64,000 bases of DNA from Lanius collurio (Eukaryota > Chordata > Aves > Passeriformes > Laniidae). The position numbers and the translations under genes are program-made. Shown here in pieces: positions 11,710 through 25,936 of this stretch. Position 1 is the stretch's first letter, and each line of letters starts with the position of its first letter. The notes beneath the pieces are model-generated. The model saw nothing but the letters and a program-made list of their open reading frames with translations, made no database searches and had not been told where the DNA came from. The DNA lies in contig JACBWW010000004.1 of NCBI GenBank assembly GCA_020086605.1, forward strand, positions 14,544,932 to 14,608,931, written 5' to 3'.

Positions 11710-14700
11710 CTGGCTTAAGTGGAGCTGCACAGTCGAGGGATATCTGGGCTGTTTGTGAATGGTTTAAGATATTCCAAGACATAAAGAGGCAAGCTTGCCA
11801 CAGAAATTAAGCAGTGGGCGAGCAAATCCACCACCAGAATTTACCCCCAAATTTGCATGTCAGTCACTCTTTTGCCATGAGTTTCTTCACACTGACAAAA
11901 CTCATAGCAGACATACCAAGAGTGGTGGGGTAATAACTGTGGTAAAACTAATGTATCAGTGAATGAAATGGAAAAATAGCAGCTAATATTTACTGAAATC
12001 AAATTCAATTCTACAACTATCTGTATCTTATTTAAAGCCAATCAAACCATCTTCTAGGATTTTGACAAGAATAAATTAGGCCAGGTTCCCTGCTAATAGG
12101 ATGCCTATTCTGTAAACAACATCAAAGACTTCTCTGCTTGCAAAATAAATAAATCCCACTTCTTTAAAATCACTTTGTGGTAACTCTGGATTTATAAGGA
12201 TCTTTTTCTTGACTGTAGCTTACTGTTCCTCCTGTTGTACATCCTAATCAAATTTGCATTATTTAATGAGTTAATATTTACTGTCTCTTTCAAAGTGAAG
12301 AGAAAGAATTGATGGTAGGAAGACTCACAGGCAGCTAGAAATAAACCTTACCCATCCTTTTCAAAAAGGAAATACAGAAATGAAGCATGTATGTCACATA
12401 CATTTGGATGCCACTGCACTCTTTGTCTTTTACTGCCTTATTTGTATTTTAAATGACTCTTGAGAATGACCCTGCATTGCTGTTACTTAAGAGTGCAGTT
12501 GGGATTAGTATAATGTGATTCACAACAGAAGGAAAACATTTCCCTTGATATCAAAAACACAGCAAACTTTCTGCAGTATTGCTGCTGGAAGTCTGCTGTG
12601 CTGGACACATCCTCTTCCAGGCAACCTATCTCCTGGAAATATCCTGAAAGGGCTGTTACATTACATGCCAACTGTACACATATTTTGTGTAGGCAACTTG
12701 TTTGCAGACTGTCCATCTGTCCATCAAGCCTATGAGGCATAAGACCCAGGGCCCAGAACCAGCTCAAGTTCAGGGCAGTTCGCTTGAGAAGAAACATAGG
12801 ATCTGTTCTGGTTCTCTTTATGAAGGTCAGAAACACAACTGCCATGTGAAAGGGAAAATGAAAAAGGATTCTAGGAAACAGCAGGGCAAAATTTATTTCT
12901 TTGCATGAGCAAACCCAGTTTTGGCTGTTTTCATTAGGACACAAATCTGCTCACATAAGATCTTTGTCCCGTATCTCTTAAAATATAAAAGGACAAACAT
13001 TCCTCATTAAAATATCACATGTGCAAAGAACTCAAAGGTTGTAATAGGAAGTTAGCTAGAGAATGAGTCTGAAGAACTTTAAAATAGCCCATTAAAGAAC
13101 AAAATTTCCTTTCTTTATGTTGATTTAAACCTTCTTTTAAAGAGCTTACAGTTAACACACTTTCTCAAAAACTCTACTCTTGTCCAAAAATCATCCTGTA
13201 GTTTTGGTAATTTCTGGCCAAGCCAAGTCATACATCACATATGCCCACTTGTAATCACAATGTGCTACCTACATGATGACCAGATGAATACTATTCCCTG
13301 TGTTCAGGATGCATCACTGACTTGTCCCACTCTCAATAGCAAGGAGTCTGGAGTCGGGTTGCAGCACTGCACAGCACAATGGTTCTTTTTCCCTCAAGAG
13401 CCCTTAAGGCAGTCTAGGATTATGATAAAGTGCACCTGTTCTTTGGGGAATGGTGAAGAAATTAGAAGTGTAGAAGAGGAAAAACAAAATGCAGTCTAAC
13501 ATTCACTATTTTTTTTTGGACCAAAACCTCACTCTTGGTTGAGATGTTCAGCACACAGGACTGTGGTTCTGGCTATATCTGTGTGTATGCAAACACATGT
13601 AAGAGCAAAGCTGTCCCACTTTGCTGGTCTCCTTTATCTCCTTCATTCAGACGGATATGCTTTGCTGCAATCATTTTGGTGTTGAGATGCATCCCAACCT
13701 ATTACTCATATTCTGGCCAGCTGCAGGGTTCACCTGTGTGTTTGACTTAAAAGTGCTAAAACCTACAAGAATGACTAAGGATGATGTACCAAAGCAACAG
13801 CTCTGGTCACAGCTGCCACCTGAGTGGGTGCTGCCACCAGGCTGCCATGTGCTGAGCGACTGTGAAGATGTCAGTGATGATTTAAGATAGAAGGGAGCCA
13901 TGTAAAGGAAGAGAAATATTGCAGGAGCCAACTATGTACAACTCACACTTGGAGGCAGCTGGGCTGGCTGCAAATGCACAATGAATACTCATTTTCCACT
14001 AGTGATGGACTGATTTAAGACCATATGGCAGTTACTTTATTCTCTCCCTGTCCATTTTGAAGGATGGTGATGCAATGCCCTGGTACAGATGTGTTACATG
14101 TTTGCAGATGGGGTGGGAGGTCAGAAGTGTTTTTACAGTACACAGTTTTCTTACAGCTGGAAAAGTTCATGCATTTCTCTATAACAATCCAACATATTTC
14201 CCAACATGGAAGATATGAAGGGAAACTTACTAAAAGGACTCTACCTCTCTCCTCTCCTCATCTTGAAGAGGAAAGGAAAGATTATTCTATAAACATTCAA
14301 ACATGTATGATGTGGGCATGTTTGGATACAGAAATTTCATGTACTTTGGAAAAATTACCTACCCATTTTTGCAACAGACAGAAATAACATTATAGGCTTG
14401 GGCTTCAATTGCACCCCTTATAAGTGAAAAATATAAAATGAAATTGCATCAGAGCTATGAACCACCAGTATTCTCAACATCAAAAATTCTTCTGAAAGCC
14501 AATAGAGACACAAAACTGAGTACTGTGGTTTTGTGGAGAGAAACCAAACTTTCTGCTTACCTGATGAGACTGGCCTCCCTTGCACTTGTTCACAAAAAAT
14601 CTTTGAATACTTATTTCAGAGGTGAAGATCACATTAAGATCCAAAGACTTGGCTTTGTTTCTCATAGTTTTCCAGTCTAGAACTGATGGAATATATCAGC

Positions 14701-15040
14701 TCCAATCACATAGAGACATTGTTTCGACCACAGTGAGATCCCATATCTGTGAGATATTTCAGCAGGTCACAAGAAAAGTTTCAGGTTATTTGGGTTCCAG
14801 AAGCATCAGTATTTCATACTGAGAAGCTTATGTACAGTGTGACATTATTAAACACCAAAGAATAGAGGTCTTATTCTGGCTATGTGTTACAAATCTGTGT
14901 CTAGTGATAGTCTTCTGCAGTAGATTATATTCTACTTTATGGACTAGTACGATAGGAAGCCCACCCTCTGTTCAGGCAGGTGGTGAAATGAAGTCACAAA
15001 CACAAAAGAGGCTTTGTAAAGTATTTAGCAGAAAAAGGAC

Positions 15041-15067
15041 AAAAAAAAAACCCCTTTTTTTTTTTTT
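15041..15067. repeat. A10-C4-T13 homopolymer inverted repeat
   Basis: Ten A, four C, then thirteen T. The A and T runs can pair over ten bases around a CCCC loop. Poly(A) meeting poly(T) can arise from head-to-head retroposon tails, but no retroposon bodies are visible on either side. Confidence 0.8.
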
Positions 15068-15089
15068 CATGGTACAATAACATCTTTCA

Positions 15090-15150
15090 CTTCAGGATCT
15101 CAAAGCACTTTAGAAGCACTGTAATTAAGCTTCCCATCTCTCCATGTAGT
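15090..15150. mobile_element. Possible MIR/MIR3-type SINE relic
   Basis: The order GGATCTCAAAGCACTTTA, GAAGCACTGTAATTAAGC, then CCCATCTC resembles the part of ancient CORE-SINEs that reads CTCAAAGCACTTTACAA then TTAATTAA. It is short and judged from memory only. Confidence 0.3.
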
Positions 15151-17794
15151 ATAAAAGATTTTTAATGCCTTTTAGCAAGAGAAGAGAATAAAAATGAGCA
15201 GGAAATAAACTGGTGTTTGCTCATTTAAATCATAATGAGAAGAAAAATATGCACAGCTTAATAATTGCCTTTATTTTAATTGTTCATAAGGAGCAATCTT
15301 TCTCCTTCCCACCCTAATTATGGAATAGACACACACCAGAGTGTGAAAAGCTGTAGAGCTTGAGATCACCCATAGCATGACAGGTTAATTCCATAAATGC
15401 TTTCTTCCCCACATCTTTCAACATTTTATAGAAGGTCTTTTCATACACTGTTTTCTCCTGATTTAGTGTTTCAATATACCTTCCTTGACATACTTTTACT
15501 CTCTCAAGTGTGTTGATTCTTTTTCAAGACTGTGTTAAGATCTCAGCAGAGAGAGGAAAGGAAAAAAAGAGAATATATGTGTTGTATCAATTGAAGAGTG
15601 AAGAATTTAATGTGAGATAGTCTTCATTCAAGACAAAACATAAACATTGAAGTAAATGAGAGGAAAATGAGAAATAGCAGCACTTCATGTAGTTATGAAA
15701 TATCTTGAAACTAAAGCATGAACTGAAATGATTTTGTTGTCTTAAAGAACACTTTGTCCTTTCCTCTCCTCTATTATCTCAATAGTCTATTATGAAATCT
15801 GCTCAGCAGAGAACATTTTCATGTCAGAATTCTGTATTTTTAGTCAATTGATTGGTCCTTTACCAGGGCAGAGGGCTAGCTGCCTTTCAAACTGGAAGAG
15901 ACCTCTGCAGCCAAGAGTGTCTCCATTTATACCTGGCAAGATGGGAATGACAATATCTACCGTTGTGCTCTGCAAGTTCAACGTCTGTTAGCAAGGGTCA
16001 GGAAGCATTATCTGCCATCACACAGTGCACACAGAAGTTCAGCTCAAAGTTACCCTACAGTCTTTCAGGAATAGTCTGTGGATGTTCTTTATTTTTCTGC
16101 TCCTGTACCCAACATCTCCTATTTGAGTGGTTCTGGGGCTTTGCACTCTTTGTGTGCGCGTGCACGGGTGTGAATGTGCGCTGATCATTTCTGCTGCTAT
16201 AGCCCAGGAGAGGAACTGTATCTGTGCTATGAGTTTGTAAAACACTGGGCACAGTGGGAACTTGGAGGAGTTCTCTTACTCCTCTAGTGCAACAAGCCAT
16301 TATTTTGAACTGGTATGAACAGCAACAGTATAAAGTTATCTTAATTCACTTCAGTACCTTAAAACCTCCTCAGGAAGGTGACTCATCTGTAGCCATTGAA
16401 TGCTGGTCTTTACCTTCGATACCATAGCAATCTTATGCCCTAAACAATAACAGAGGGCTCTCTACACCTTAAAAAGAAACATCTCTCCTGGGCACATCAC
16501 TCTTCTTGCAACTGTCTGTTCTATGAAGTGACCCAGAAAATGTAAAAAGTGCAGCTTGTTTTATGCTCTATAGCTGCCCTGTTACATATTTTGAGAACAC
16601 CAGTGTATTAAATGTTTTGTCTTTGGGTTTTGTTTTTTTTCCTATTCTGATTGATTTAAATATATTTTTTAGTTGATAACTGCACAAAATGAGTTTATTC
16701 AGTGGTAATGGATCAGCAGCAGCAGTACCTGCGACTCAGCAGGGATGGGCCATGGATTAGAACCACCTCCCAGCCCTGTTGTAGTGAAGGAGCCAGTGGT
16801 TGGTCCAGCTTCTATTTCAGACCACTTCAATGAGAGTCACTCAATACTGCTGTCACATGCCAACAGTTTCTAATCTCTTTTTTTCACTTGTCCCCTTTCG
16901 CAGCTGGGTGAGCCAACACTCAATCTGAAACTTGATACCCTGAGATTCTATCAAGGAAAACTGCTGTATGAAGAGACATCCAGTTGACATCAGGGCACAA
17001 GGACATATATACCCTCAAATTCATGTTCCAATTTTAGTGCATGACAGTTACAGGATTTATGGTTCATCTATTCTCAAGTATTTCTTTTCATTTATGTAAC
17101 AATAAGCATTCTTAGCATTTTATATGTTCTGTCTATTACTGCTTTTGTGGCACAGAATGATTTAAACTGTATTAAGTATATTTTAATCATGACATAAAAT
17201 AGAGAGACTGGCAATGATCACTGAAAGATTGTCTTAATTAACTAACTTCACAACTTGGCCTTTGTTAAGTCTCAATGCATCTGAACACAGACTTAGTGGT
17301 GACAGTTTCCTCTGCGTTGAAATCAATGTCAGGACTTAAACACTTATACCCAGTAACTCTGAGAGACAAACAGCAACATTTACTCATCCTGAAAATGAAA
17401 AGGATCAACTTTGTGAATGGCAATTTCTACTTAAGCAGCATATCCCTCCAAACCTGTTTAATGTATCTAGTCTAGTCCTCCTCTCACTGATGTCACGATA
17501 AACATGAGACCCCACTGAAATCTGTAGGGTTAGAGCAAAATGAGAGTGGTTCTATATTCCCTCATTCTCTTCTCCTTTTGGTAGATTTCACAGTGTGTGT
17601 GCAACTGCCAAGTTCAATGAATTTTCTTCCCATTTTCATTCACATAACTGATATCCCCACCTTGCCTTTGTGGTGATGTATCAAAAGATAACTAAAATAA
17701 CATATCACCCCTAGCTAACAGAGATATCCTTGCATGTAGGAAAGATAAAGTTGCTATACCCCCAAGCCATTTATTTTTTTGGGCAGGGTGTGCT

Positions 17795-17811
17795 CTGTGT
17801 GTGTGTGTGTA
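17795..17811. repeat. Short (GT)n microsatellite
   Basis: About seven GT dinucleotides in a row. Too short to say more. Confidence 0.7.
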
Positions 17812-18344
17812 CTCCTCATTTGTAACCTTGTCATCGCAACACCTTAATATTTTCTCTGCAAATATAGATGAGAAATATTGTATCAGTAATAGACAAATTC
17901 TCATTTGCATGAAAAATGGCAACCTTATAAAGCTCTTAACACCCCTATGTGATCCATTCAGGTGTATTTGAGGTAGCATCCAAGTGCCTAGAGAAAGGAA
18001 GGCCCTAAACTTGTCAAATCACTTACTGCAGTAAAAATAGGTGAAGATTAAATACAGTTGCTTACTAAATTCAGCTGAGTTTAAATGCAGCTGGAATGTG
18101 GATGAAGGGCAGAAGTGTGGAAGGGAATGGGAGCCACTCTATCACCTCCCATTGAGAATGAAATTAACACAGGGTTAAAGTACAAAACCTGAAAACCCAC
18201 AGATGGATTTAACTTTCCTCTGGTATGGCACAATCTGAAATTATCCCTTCTGTACAGATTCTACATCACTGTTTTGGGGTTTTTTTCCTTCAAAAAGATT
18301 TATTTCCATACTGCATGTAATTAAATATAGAAAAAATAACCAGG

Positions 18345-18688
18345 ATGATAAGAATTGGGATTTTTCAGCCTGGAAAAGAGAAGGCTCCAGGGTGACCTAG
18401 TTGTGGCCTTCCAGCACCTGAAGAGAGACAAAAAAAAGATGAAGAGAAAGTTTTTATGGTCATACAGTTATAGGTCAGGGAGGACTGGTTTAAAATTGAA
18501 AGACAGTAGGTAGAGATTAGATATTAGGAAAAAATTCTTTACTGTGAGAGTGGTGAGGCACTGGAACAGGTTTTCCAGAGAAGGATTCAATGCCCCACCC
18601 CTGGAAGTGTTCAAGGCCAGGTCGGTTGGCGCAATCTGGTCTAGTGAAAGTTGTCCTTCACTTATAATGTTCTATGATTCTATGATAC
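18345..18688 (+). mobile_element. CR1 LINE 3' end, sense, with ATTCTATGA tail
   Basis: Terminal part of a CR1 retrotransposon in sense orientation. The order is the classic avian one: a TTCAGCCTGG block with GAGAAGGCTCCAGG, GTGGCCTTCCAGCACCTGAAG, a GGTCAGGGAGGACTGG-like segment, TTAGGAAAAAATTCTTTACTGTGAGAGTGGTGAGGCACTGG in diverged form, GGAAGTGTTCAAGGCCAGG, and finally TTCTATGATTCTATGAT at 18670-18686. The last motif is the 3' terminal repeat used in CR1 target-primed reverse transcription. The element is 5'-truncated and carries an A-rich insertion near 18431. It is inactive. Confidence 0.93.
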
Positions 18689-20650
18689 TAAAAGCTCAAG
18701 GTTATTTTATTTAGTGGTGGGATTTTACTCTAAGTTGGACTATAGCAGAGATTTATACCTTTCAGTAATTCACTTTCAAGATACAAATACTGAGACAAAC
18801 ACATGTTCTGGCTCTGTTAAATTACTAAATAAACTGAATACAGGAGATCTTTGATCTGACAGAGGTCAACACTCAATCTCACTTTGGTTAATGTTGAATT
18901 TGCAAGATTATATACAGAGTACTGTAAAAAGTACATGTATGCTTTGTAACGTTGAGAAAATTGTACAGGCAGGATGCTCACAAATGAGCTGTCTTCTACC
19001 CCAGTTTGCTGTTAGTAACACTGAATATAGGACTGATGAAGTTCTAGATCAGACTCTGCAAATGGATTCAGTTCACAAAAAATTTCAAAGCTGTGTTATT
19101 TTGTACTAAAAACATAAACTAAACAAAATCAAAAGGTATAAATATATCACATTTTTAAAAATTTATCATTTGCCTGAATTACTTTACTGTTACTGTTTTT
19201 CCAAAGGTCACCCTGCTTGGTACACAAAAAGGTTTTTATTTAGGAAAAAACAGCTTCCATAGGTCCATATTCTGGTTAATTTTTTTTTGCTTCCCATGGC
19301 ATATTAAAAGTCACAAGGAAAAACAAGTATTTACTTAAAACTAACTGAAATAAACACTAATATTTTTAACTCTGAAAGACTACAAGACACAATGAAGAAT
19401 TGAAATGTTACTGCATCAGTAGTCACAGAAATGTAGGTAACTATTTTGATTGTGTAAACTCATTGAAATAGACAAAGAACCAAAAGTATAACTGCAAAGA
19501 CACAGCACACCTATACTCTGTTCCAAGTATTTTAAAAATAGCCACATATAAGTGTTGGTTTAAATCTATTATTTAAACAAATACACACAGGAAACATACA
19601 TATATATAAATGTGTGCATGTGCAGAAATAACCAAACATACACAGTTATTTAGGTATTTCTGTGTATTCATAAAGAAGGAGCAAGACAAAGGGAAGTGGG
19701 CTTGCAATTATGTGTTGTTGTTCCTTGATAAATGAAAGCTTAAATGCCTGTGAGTCATAAACCCAGTTCTGACAGCAGGGATGCTCCCACTTGTCAGGTA
19801 GGCTTCTGCAGCAGAAAGGTGTCAGTCCTACCTTCTTTGCTGGATGTGGTTCCAAGGAACTGTTGCACTCTGAGGAGCAGCAATTAGAGACTCTGAACCA
19901 CCCACATGAATTTCACTTAGGTGCTCTTACCCTGACTTCTTGTTGACCTTTGCCGATCATAACAGAAAAAGGGGGAAAAGATGAGACTGGAAAACAAGAA
20001 AGCTACCAGGTTTTCATGGTTTGGGTTTGTTTTCCACATGTGTATTAATATTTCAAATGAGTGAGGGAAGTACCATCGAAAGAAATACAGTAGGTGTTGT
20101 TCTTGATGCAGAAGATGTCATCTTTTGACAGAGCTATCTGTAATGTTATCTGTGGATATAGCTCAGTCAATAAATGTGTGAATGGTTACAGTCTTGTTAG
20201 TCATGTTATACTGCTTCAAAGTCTTTGGAAAGTCCCTCTACCTCTGCAGGCTCTGATAGATTGCTCTGTCACATTTGCTAGTCTGTGTTGCAGTGATCTT
20301 ACTTCCTATCTTCATCTTTCCTCTTTTACCCTTCCCCTCCCTCCTCAAGTCATTTCCATTTGATTTCATGGCAGTCATTCACTGTACCAGCAGCTCCCCT
20401 TTAATCAGAGCACTGCTTCCATCTGAAATAGTTGATTAAAAGACTGAGGGTCCATTAAGTGAATTATTTCAAGCTCTTGCCCCTTTCACAAATCTGCCCC
20501 TAAAGCAACACTGCAAGTAATAAATTTGAAGCACTCTCAGTATGGTGAGGGAAGCAGTCTGCACTTTACAACTAACAATTAGCCTTAGGACTTCAGGTAT
20601 TTTTCTTTTCTCACTACAAATGAACTCACTTGGTTTAATTTTGTTTGTTT

Positions 20651-20670
20651 GGTTGGTTGGTTGGTTGGTT
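20651..20670. repeat. (GGTT)5 microsatellite
   Basis: Five perfect GGTT units inside a longer G/T-rich tract. Confidence 0.9.
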
Positions 20671-23170
20671 TGGTTTTTTAAAGGAAAATGCAGGTCTGGT
20701 CCAGAGTTGAGCGTCAGACTGCTAGCATGTCCTTATATTCTATTCCCTGGTCTACAGTATCCTAAAATATTGTGATATTCTATAACATTTTCTATTCACT
20801 CAGTGATGGGGAATTAAGAGAAATTATGATCCAGAAATGCCAAATATCAGATATATTCAATGCCATCTCCATAAACATGTTGTCTCCTACCCACTGAGAT
20901 TCACACAGCTTTAGGAAATGCAGAGGATCATAGGACAGGTATGTACAAGGTAGTTTAGAGAATTAATCACCCTGTAATTTTAATAAATAACAGGATTTTT
21001 GTGTTGTAAGCATTGTGGCAGCAGTCATAATAAAACCTAGCAGTATGTGAAAGAAAATCCTTTTTACCCATACAAAGTCATAAAGTCAAGGTGTTTGATC
21101 TGAAACTGTCAAATGCAGAAAGAATCACAGACCAGTTTCTTGCCTATTCTGTATATCACACTGTGTGCGAAATCTGGGTTACTTCACTACCTTCTTGCTT
21201 GGCATTTAAATTTGTCACTCTTTTTACCCTTATTAATGGAATTTACTTTGCAATTGTATTATCCAGCTCACCAAATTTCTACCAGCTTTCTCCTTTCCCT
21301 TTGCCCAATTTTCTTTAATTTTTTTCCCTCCCTTGGGACTATGCATGTGGGAAGAATTCTTTTATCTTTCTTTCAGCTTCATCTTGTAGCACTTTTTTGT
21401 TTTCTGGCTTTTTTTTTTTTCTCACTAAATTTATATGCCTTGTGATACAGCTTTTATCAGTCTCACAGGTACTGCTGCTTGTTCCTTGTTCCTGATCATC
21501 TGTTTATATGTCATCAAGTGCACCATGTGCTCTTGGCAGAACATCTGCAATTACTAGACAGTTTCTCATCTGAAAATGCAGGGTGTTACCATCACTGATA
21601 TAATTGAACTGAGCTATGGTTATGGACTGTGATTAGTTGTTGGTTTTTTTTTTTTCTGTGACAGAGAATATAAGGGAAACAGGAAATGCAGCCCTGCAGT
21701 TTTCTGAAAAGACAGAAGGGTTTTTAGCAAGGCTCAGCCAAGCGTAGAGCAGGCATAATATGCTAGAGACTTCAAATTTTGTTGTCATCAGAGAAGAAGC
21801 TGTCCATATAAATGAGATAGAAAGGAATTTGATTTGGCATCATGGCTAGTATTTGATTGTGCAAGAAAGGTGAATAGAAAAGTGGCTGTTAATTTAGGGG
21901 CCATTCTTCACAGTTGACAGTGATTTATTTAGAGAAATATTGCTCAATCTCAAATAAAATTGTGGTTTAGGGAATACAGATGCTTCTCTCTACTCATACT
22001 GGAAGTCAGTAGCCATGGCCACTCTTTGTAAGTGGGACTACTATTTTTGGCAGACTGAGCTCTTACTGTTTTCCTTTACTACTAAGGGAGCAGTGGAATT
22101 TAGTAATTGTTGTAATCAAACCTGTTGGCTGATAGCTATAGATAATGTTTCAAGTAAAATAAAGTTAGAAATTTATAGCGGCTATGCCAAGATCAATCTG
22201 AATGTGCTCACCACCAAACATTTTCAGATTTCAGAAAGGATTTTAGCAAGTCAGCCTTAGTTTAATTGAAAGAGATTAAAAGGCTGTGTCCAAAAAATGT
22301 TTGGAAGTTTGACTTGCTGTTGCCCAATAACATAGATAAATTCAAATCAGTGCTGCCAAAGGTCCACTCTGTGAAAGATTAGCTCCTACATTATTTGGTA
22401 TATACAAATACACCTAATATATGTGAATTACTGCTATGACTAACTCAAGTAAATATTCACAATGGCAAAGTTCTTGGATTTGTTTGACAGTGAAGCCCAT
22501 GTACATCATGTAGCTTTTACCTCTGAAAATTTCTCTTAAAGACTGAAGGGAATAATAAGACAATGGTAACTCTGGAGCAAATTCTCAGAAAAAAAGCATT
22601 ACATCCCTTTTCATTATTTGCCACTTAAAATATCACTGAACCAGCTTCCTGATCCTCTGCCATACCAGGAGTTCTTCTAGACTGGGGAAATTCTTAATGA
22701 ATACCTGCTGCATCTTTCACAACAACCATAGGTTTCATCCTATATGACATCCTCCAAAAATACCAGACAAGGCTGAGTTATTAGAGAGCCTTCATCTGTA
22801 TGAAAGAGGAACTGTGGTTGGAGGAAAGAGACAATGGAGGGCTCACAGAATTGCACTGAAGGTGTGATTAATTTTGGGTTTGAACAGTGTTTTGGATCCC
22901 TCTTTGTGTCTGACAATGACAGTGGAGTGCACAAGTGTTGTTTGGCACTGTTATGTTTTTAACGTATGTTGGTCTACAAGACCGATGATCTTCATCACAC
23001 TTTTCTGCATTCTTCCCAGTTGTGACTAGTTATGATTTAGCCTGATCCAGCCCACAGCTCTTCAGCAAGCTTTCTTTAATTGTTATTTGGATTGAAGTTT
23101 TCCTTTTCTGATGTTTTCAGCCCTGAGAGAACTAAAACCCAGGTGGCTTTGCAGCTCCTACATCTCCCTG

Positions 23171-23192
23171 TCATTAATTGTAATTGATTAAC
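23171..23192. promoter_or_regulatory. Homeodomain-motif cluster (possible enhancer core)
   Basis: Within 22 bases the words TAATTG, TAATTG and TTGATTAA occur in a row, matching homeodomain and PBX/HOX-type consensus sites. The setting is non-repetitive. Conservation cannot be judged from one sequence. Confidence 0.25.
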
Positions 23193-24919
23193 TTTCTTCT
23201 TGTAACACATTCCTGATCAGCTCCAGCACATCTTTCTTTCTTTCATGCAAAGACTTTTTTTTTTCCCTTATCTGTGTTACAAACTGAAAGTGGCAGGTGT
23301 GGGAGTAAAGGATTTTCTCTATGAACACTTAAGCTTTTCTATACCTACTTAAAAACCCTTGACTTTTAGAAAGCTTCCTTTCTATGCCTCACTTTCCATC
23401 TCCTTTTTTTCACCAATCTACTCCTTAAGACCCCAACTAAGTTCTGCTATTTATATTAGAATTGATAAACACACTTCCAGTATTTATCATCTCCTCACTG
23501 TCTTCTTTTCACTAGCTCCCTTTGATTTCTGCAATTACAGTGTTTGCAGGTCTGCCATGATCCAGGGCAATGGTGTGGTACTATTCCAGTTACCCAAGGC
23601 ATCATCAAACAGTTGTTGTTTTCATTGCATTGTCAAGCCAACATTTCTGAGTTCTACCACTGAAAATTCCAATTTCTAAATATCATAATGACTGAGGACC
23701 TGGCTTCTACTCAAACTGGAGTAATTACTCTTTGACTACTGAAAATTATTCATTTGAATTCCCAGTGGATAAAGGAAATCCCCATCCATTATTCTGAACA
23801 CTGGGCTTAACAATCAGCCAGTATAAAATAGCTATTCACTTAAAACACTACTGAAAATCTGTAGTATTTTATTGCTTCTGTATTTTCCTCAGTGCTGGTT
23901 AATTTCAAACCCAGTAGAGACTATAATTCATAGGGAAATGAACTGTTGCTTACAGTCCCCACATTATAAAACAGTTACATTAAAATTGTCTCCTTTCTGC
24001 TGCTTTTCTTCAGAACAGAATACCAGAGGAACTACTCTCAAAAGAGCTGTTCCTCGGACACAGAAGGGAGAGCAGTCAGACCTTTTGGTAGGAAAAGGAG
24101 TAGATGTACCTCTATAATTTCTCAAGATGAGAGGTTCTAGACATATCAGAATTAAAATTAAAAAATACTGCCAGCAGTCTAGCCACTCATGCTAGCGATA
24201 TGCTCAAGTAGTGAATGCCAGTTATTATCAGCATTTGAACTAACAATTACAAAGCCCCGAAGGAGATTTCCTTGCTCTCTGTTTCTTTTAATTCAAAATG
24301 CCATTCAAGAGATGTAGAAAGGGCTCTGATGGAGAAAAGAATATTTAAAGAGTACAAACCAAGTAAAAAGAGCTGTGGTTCTCCTAGGGTATTTTGTTTG
24401 TCAGCTCTAAAATTAAGCAAGCTATGAAGTCGAGGACAGTTTTGCCTTATGACTCTGCAGTTTGCCACGTCAGGGTCCCAAGCCAGCTTGGACTCCCAGC
24501 ACACTGCATAGGAAGGACATTCACTCTCTGAGAGCTCTCACTGTGTCCTGCTCTACTGAAAGGCTTTTATCATTCATGGAGATCTGAACAACCCGCTGGT
24601 CTAAACTGGGATAACAGACAGACAATTTTTAACCCCTGAAAACCACATGAGCAGTGTGAATTTGAGGAAGTCAGATGACAGACATCCTGAAAGTCCAGAT
24701 CCTAGCCTCTTGTTCTTACAGAATAGGCTGCTAGATTGGTTATATTCAGGCAACACTAAAATATACACACACTTAATCTCTTCATGGAGAGTTTTGCTCA
24801 CCATAAGTCTTAAAACCAACTATTCTTAGGTACAAAAAAATTTTTGCTTTGTTGAGTTAAAGGACGATAAAGGTCATTGACAAACAAAAGACTATCATAC
24901 TGGGAAAAGGCTCTCATGA

Positions 24920-24960
24920 GTGAACATTTCTGTGAACATTGTGAACTTGTGAACATTTCT
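24920..24960. repeat. Degenerate tandem repeat of GTGAACATT
   Basis: Four adjacent units of 12, 9, 8 and 12 bases all start GTGAAC, with first and last identical (GTGAACATTTCT). It is likely replication slippage. Confidence 0.8.
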
Positions 24961-25936
24961 GATTCATGCCAGATTCCTGCTCTCTTAACTGTAATGGAAA
25001 TTAAGATATTAATTTCTACTGCCACTCTGCATATGTTTTCTCTCATCTGGTGCACTTTTTAATAAACAGATTTCCCTCAGTCATTTCCCATTTGAAAGAA
25101 AGAAGGGAAGAAAAAATATCCTTTTCACCCTTCAGGATCATTACCTTTGTTAACACAACCTTACATTGTCCCCCTGAAGAACATAAGATTGGTCTTGTTG
25201 TGCCCTGCAGGGCTTCCATGTACCCAGAATCCTAGGGCAGTGGCACTGGTAAGTTGGCACACTGTAGCAGAAATGTCATTTTTTAATTATGTGGTTCTAA
25301 GGGAATCTATTATCCACTGCTGAGATGCTGAAATCAGACGATTTATCTCCAAGGCAGCTCTGTCTACAATCTAGAATATATATCTCTTGTCACTGCAGGA
25401 AAAAAAGAATGAAAGGATGTTTTTATTACTGGTGCCTTATGTTTATAAATGTATTCTTTTAAGTTTTGCAAGTAGATTTGTGAGGGTAGGGTGTTAAGGG
25501 GCAGGGTATAAAAAAAATCATAGTCTGATGCTTCTCCAGGTTCTCTTGATCTCCCTGGTAGATTTTCCAAGGTCAAAAGGGATCTAGCTGCCCTTCAGTA
25601 AGGGTGTCATACCCCCTAAGGGCAGGATGTCATACACATCCTAAAAGGGCTCATGTGCCAACCATAAACTAGCCTAGGTATAAGTCATTGTGCTGAGAAC
25701 TCCAGGCACCTATGTGCTGAGAGCACTGTAAAAGTGAATATCAACAAAAGGGCCAGACAACTTGTTTACCTTAATTACCATAAATACTAACTTCTGCTTG
25801 ACACCTCAGGTAGGTGTCCGCAGTGGTTTAAAGAATCTTTATTTATTACACACTAGGTATTTTCATTTGAATGAGTAATGATATATCTACCAGATTATGT
25901 ACAATAACACTGAATTATTTCTCTTTCCTCCCTAAG

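Larger units (their letters stand above)
11710..18344. other. Mostly unique AT-rich DNA, no gene supported
   Basis: The longest frame is 153 codons on the minus strand (12483-12944), with no recognisable domain and no splice context. Frames near 13.3-13.9 kb are likewise unrecognised. An A10-C4-T13 tract at 15041-15067 and a possible MIR-like relic at 15090-15150 are listed separately. Confidence 0.4.
18689..25936. other. AT-rich DNA, no gene supported
   Basis: No transposon family recognised. It contains a (GGTT)5 run at 20651-20670, a homeodomain-word cluster at 23171-23192 and a degenerate GTGAACATT repeat at 24920-24960. Open frames are short and unrecognised. Confidence 0.4.
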
